From Spirochaetales bacterium (GTDB lineage Bacteria; Spirochaetota; Spirochaetia; DTKZ01): a DNA stretch of 5,644 nucleotides. The translations under genes were made by a program, and so were the position numbers. Below the pieces are notes generated by a model. It saw nothing but the letters and a program-made list of their open reading frames with translations, was not told the DNA's origin and ran no database searches. Each line of letters begins with the position of its first letter. Positions within the stretch are counted from its first letter, which is position 1. Shown here piece after piece: positions 5,484 through 5,644 of the stretch. The stretch lies in NCBI GenBank assembly GCA_031274005.1, contig JAISQU010000179.1, positions 1-5,644 of the forward strand, written 5' to 3'.

Positions 5484-5501
5484 CACGTTAAATCTAACCA
5501 T
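5480..5501 (+). repeat. Subterminal IS repeat, copy 1
   Basis: GCGCCACGTTAAAT followed by CTAACCAT. It matches copy 2 (5514-5536) at 20 of 22 positions, with one single-base gap; the start-to-start distance is 34 bp, close to three helical turns. Likely a transposase binding site. Confidence 0.65.
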
Positions 5502-5513
5502 CACGGAACGGAT

Positions 5514-5536
5514 GCGCCAAGTAAAATTCTAACCAT
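5514..5536 (+). repeat. Subterminal IS repeat, copy 2
   Basis: GCGCCAAGTAAAATT followed by CTAACCAT, the second copy of the repeat at 5480-5501. A further partial match, CTAACAT, lies at 5544-5550. Confidence 0.65.
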
Positions 5537-5551
5537 GGATGACCTAACATA

Positions 5552-5576
5552 CTCCCAGCACAGGGTAGTGCTGGAG
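5552..5576 (+). promoter_or_regulatory. Hairpin that could hide the transposase ribosome binding site
   Basis: CCAGCAC (5555-5561) pairs perfectly with GTGCTGG (5568-5574) around a 6-base loop; with C5554 bulged, TC... extends it by two pairs (5552-5553 with 5575-5576). The right arm covers GGAG of the Shine-Dalgarno GGAGGG (5573-5578). Hairpins in this position are known in some insertion sequences to block translation from messages that read in from outside. Confidence 0.5.
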
Positions 5577-5583
5577 GGAAGGA

Positions 5584-5644
5584 ATGGGATTTACCATGGC
5601 AGAGAAGAAAAAGATTACGGAGCAGTTTGCCCCCCGGTACCGTA
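5584..5644 (+). CDS. Probable transposase/integrase, N-terminal fragment (cut by window edge)
   Basis: Only 20 codons are visible, reading MGFTMAEKKKITEQFAPRYR. The basic start followed by a TEQFAPRYR-type helix resembles the N-terminus of DDE (rve-type) transposases whose next residues form a helix-turn-helix, but the catalytic domain is outside the window. A stop codon at 5566-5568 limits the start to ATG 5584 or ATG 5596; GGAGGG (5573-5578) lies five bases before 5584 and favours it. The direct repeats and hairpin upstream support a mobile-element gene. Another DNA-binding protein is possible. Confidence 0.55.
   Translation, partial: MGFTMAEKKKITEQFAPRYR

Larger units (their letters stand above)
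5463..5644 (+). mobile_element. Left end of an insertion sequence, cut by the window edge
   Basis: The proposed element begins at TGTCAAGTCAGCGC, carries two similar 22-23 bp direct repeats (5480-5501 and 5514-5536), a hairpin before the ribosome binding site, and then the start of a transposase-like frame. Repeated motifs near the tip are typical transposase binding sites. The exact boundary, the right end and any target duplication cannot be seen, so the start at 5463 is a best guess. Confidence 0.5.

Noticed and set aside
5463..5520. CRISPR or toxin-antitoxin signal in the repeats at the right edge
   Set aside because: Only two copies, no spacer series and no cas or small gene pair; a transposase binding-site explanation is simpler.

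Overview
The window looks like accessory chromosome from a moderately GC-rich spirochaete, most like a termite-gut-type Treponema. This is an inference from the mix of genes (a GAF-containing hybrid histidine kinase, a stand-alone Hpt protein, a suppressor-of-fused homologue, a DUF1638 protein) and from the style of the partial insertion sequence at the right edge. No rRNA, tRNA or other species marker is present, so the assignment is tentative.

Layout. Bases 1-474 carry no gene I can support. They contain two simple hairpins near the left edge, a candidate promoter at 185-213, and a GC-rich leader with mutually exclusive stem-loops ahead of the first gene. Bases 481-3510 (+) encode a large membrane-bound hybrid histidine kinase: about six transmembrane helices, GAF, HisKA, HATPase, receiver, Hpt and a helical C-terminal tail. 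Convergent to it, at 3569-3904 (-), is a single-domain Hpt phosphotransfer protein. A compact 103-bp divergent promoter region (3905-4007) separates this from a suppressor-of-fused domain protein at 4008-4658 (+). Convergent to that, at 4679-5431 (-), is a DUF1638 protein with conserved-looking Cys/His positions. From about 5463 to the right edge lies the left end of an insertion sequence: a TG-starting end, two 34-bp-spaced copies of a 22-23 bp repeat, a hairpin over the ribosome binding site, and the first 20 codons of a probable transposase.

How the parts may work together. The kinase contains every module of a His-Asp-His relay, and the neighbouring Hpt protein is a natural extra phosphotransfer partner. 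No response regulator with an output domain is in the window, so the end point of the relay is unknown. The Sufu-family gene shares a promoter region with the Hpt gene, which suggests possible co-regulation but not a proven functional link. The insertion sequence appears to place a consensus outward -35 box (TTGACA) 16 bp from a TATAGG box just upstream of the DUF1638 gene, a possible hybrid promoter with an almost leaderless start.

The strongest candidates for something undescribed are the Hpt/Sufu divergent pair beside the hybrid kinase, the switch-like leader RNA, and the IS-derived promoter. All are hypotheses read from sequence alone.
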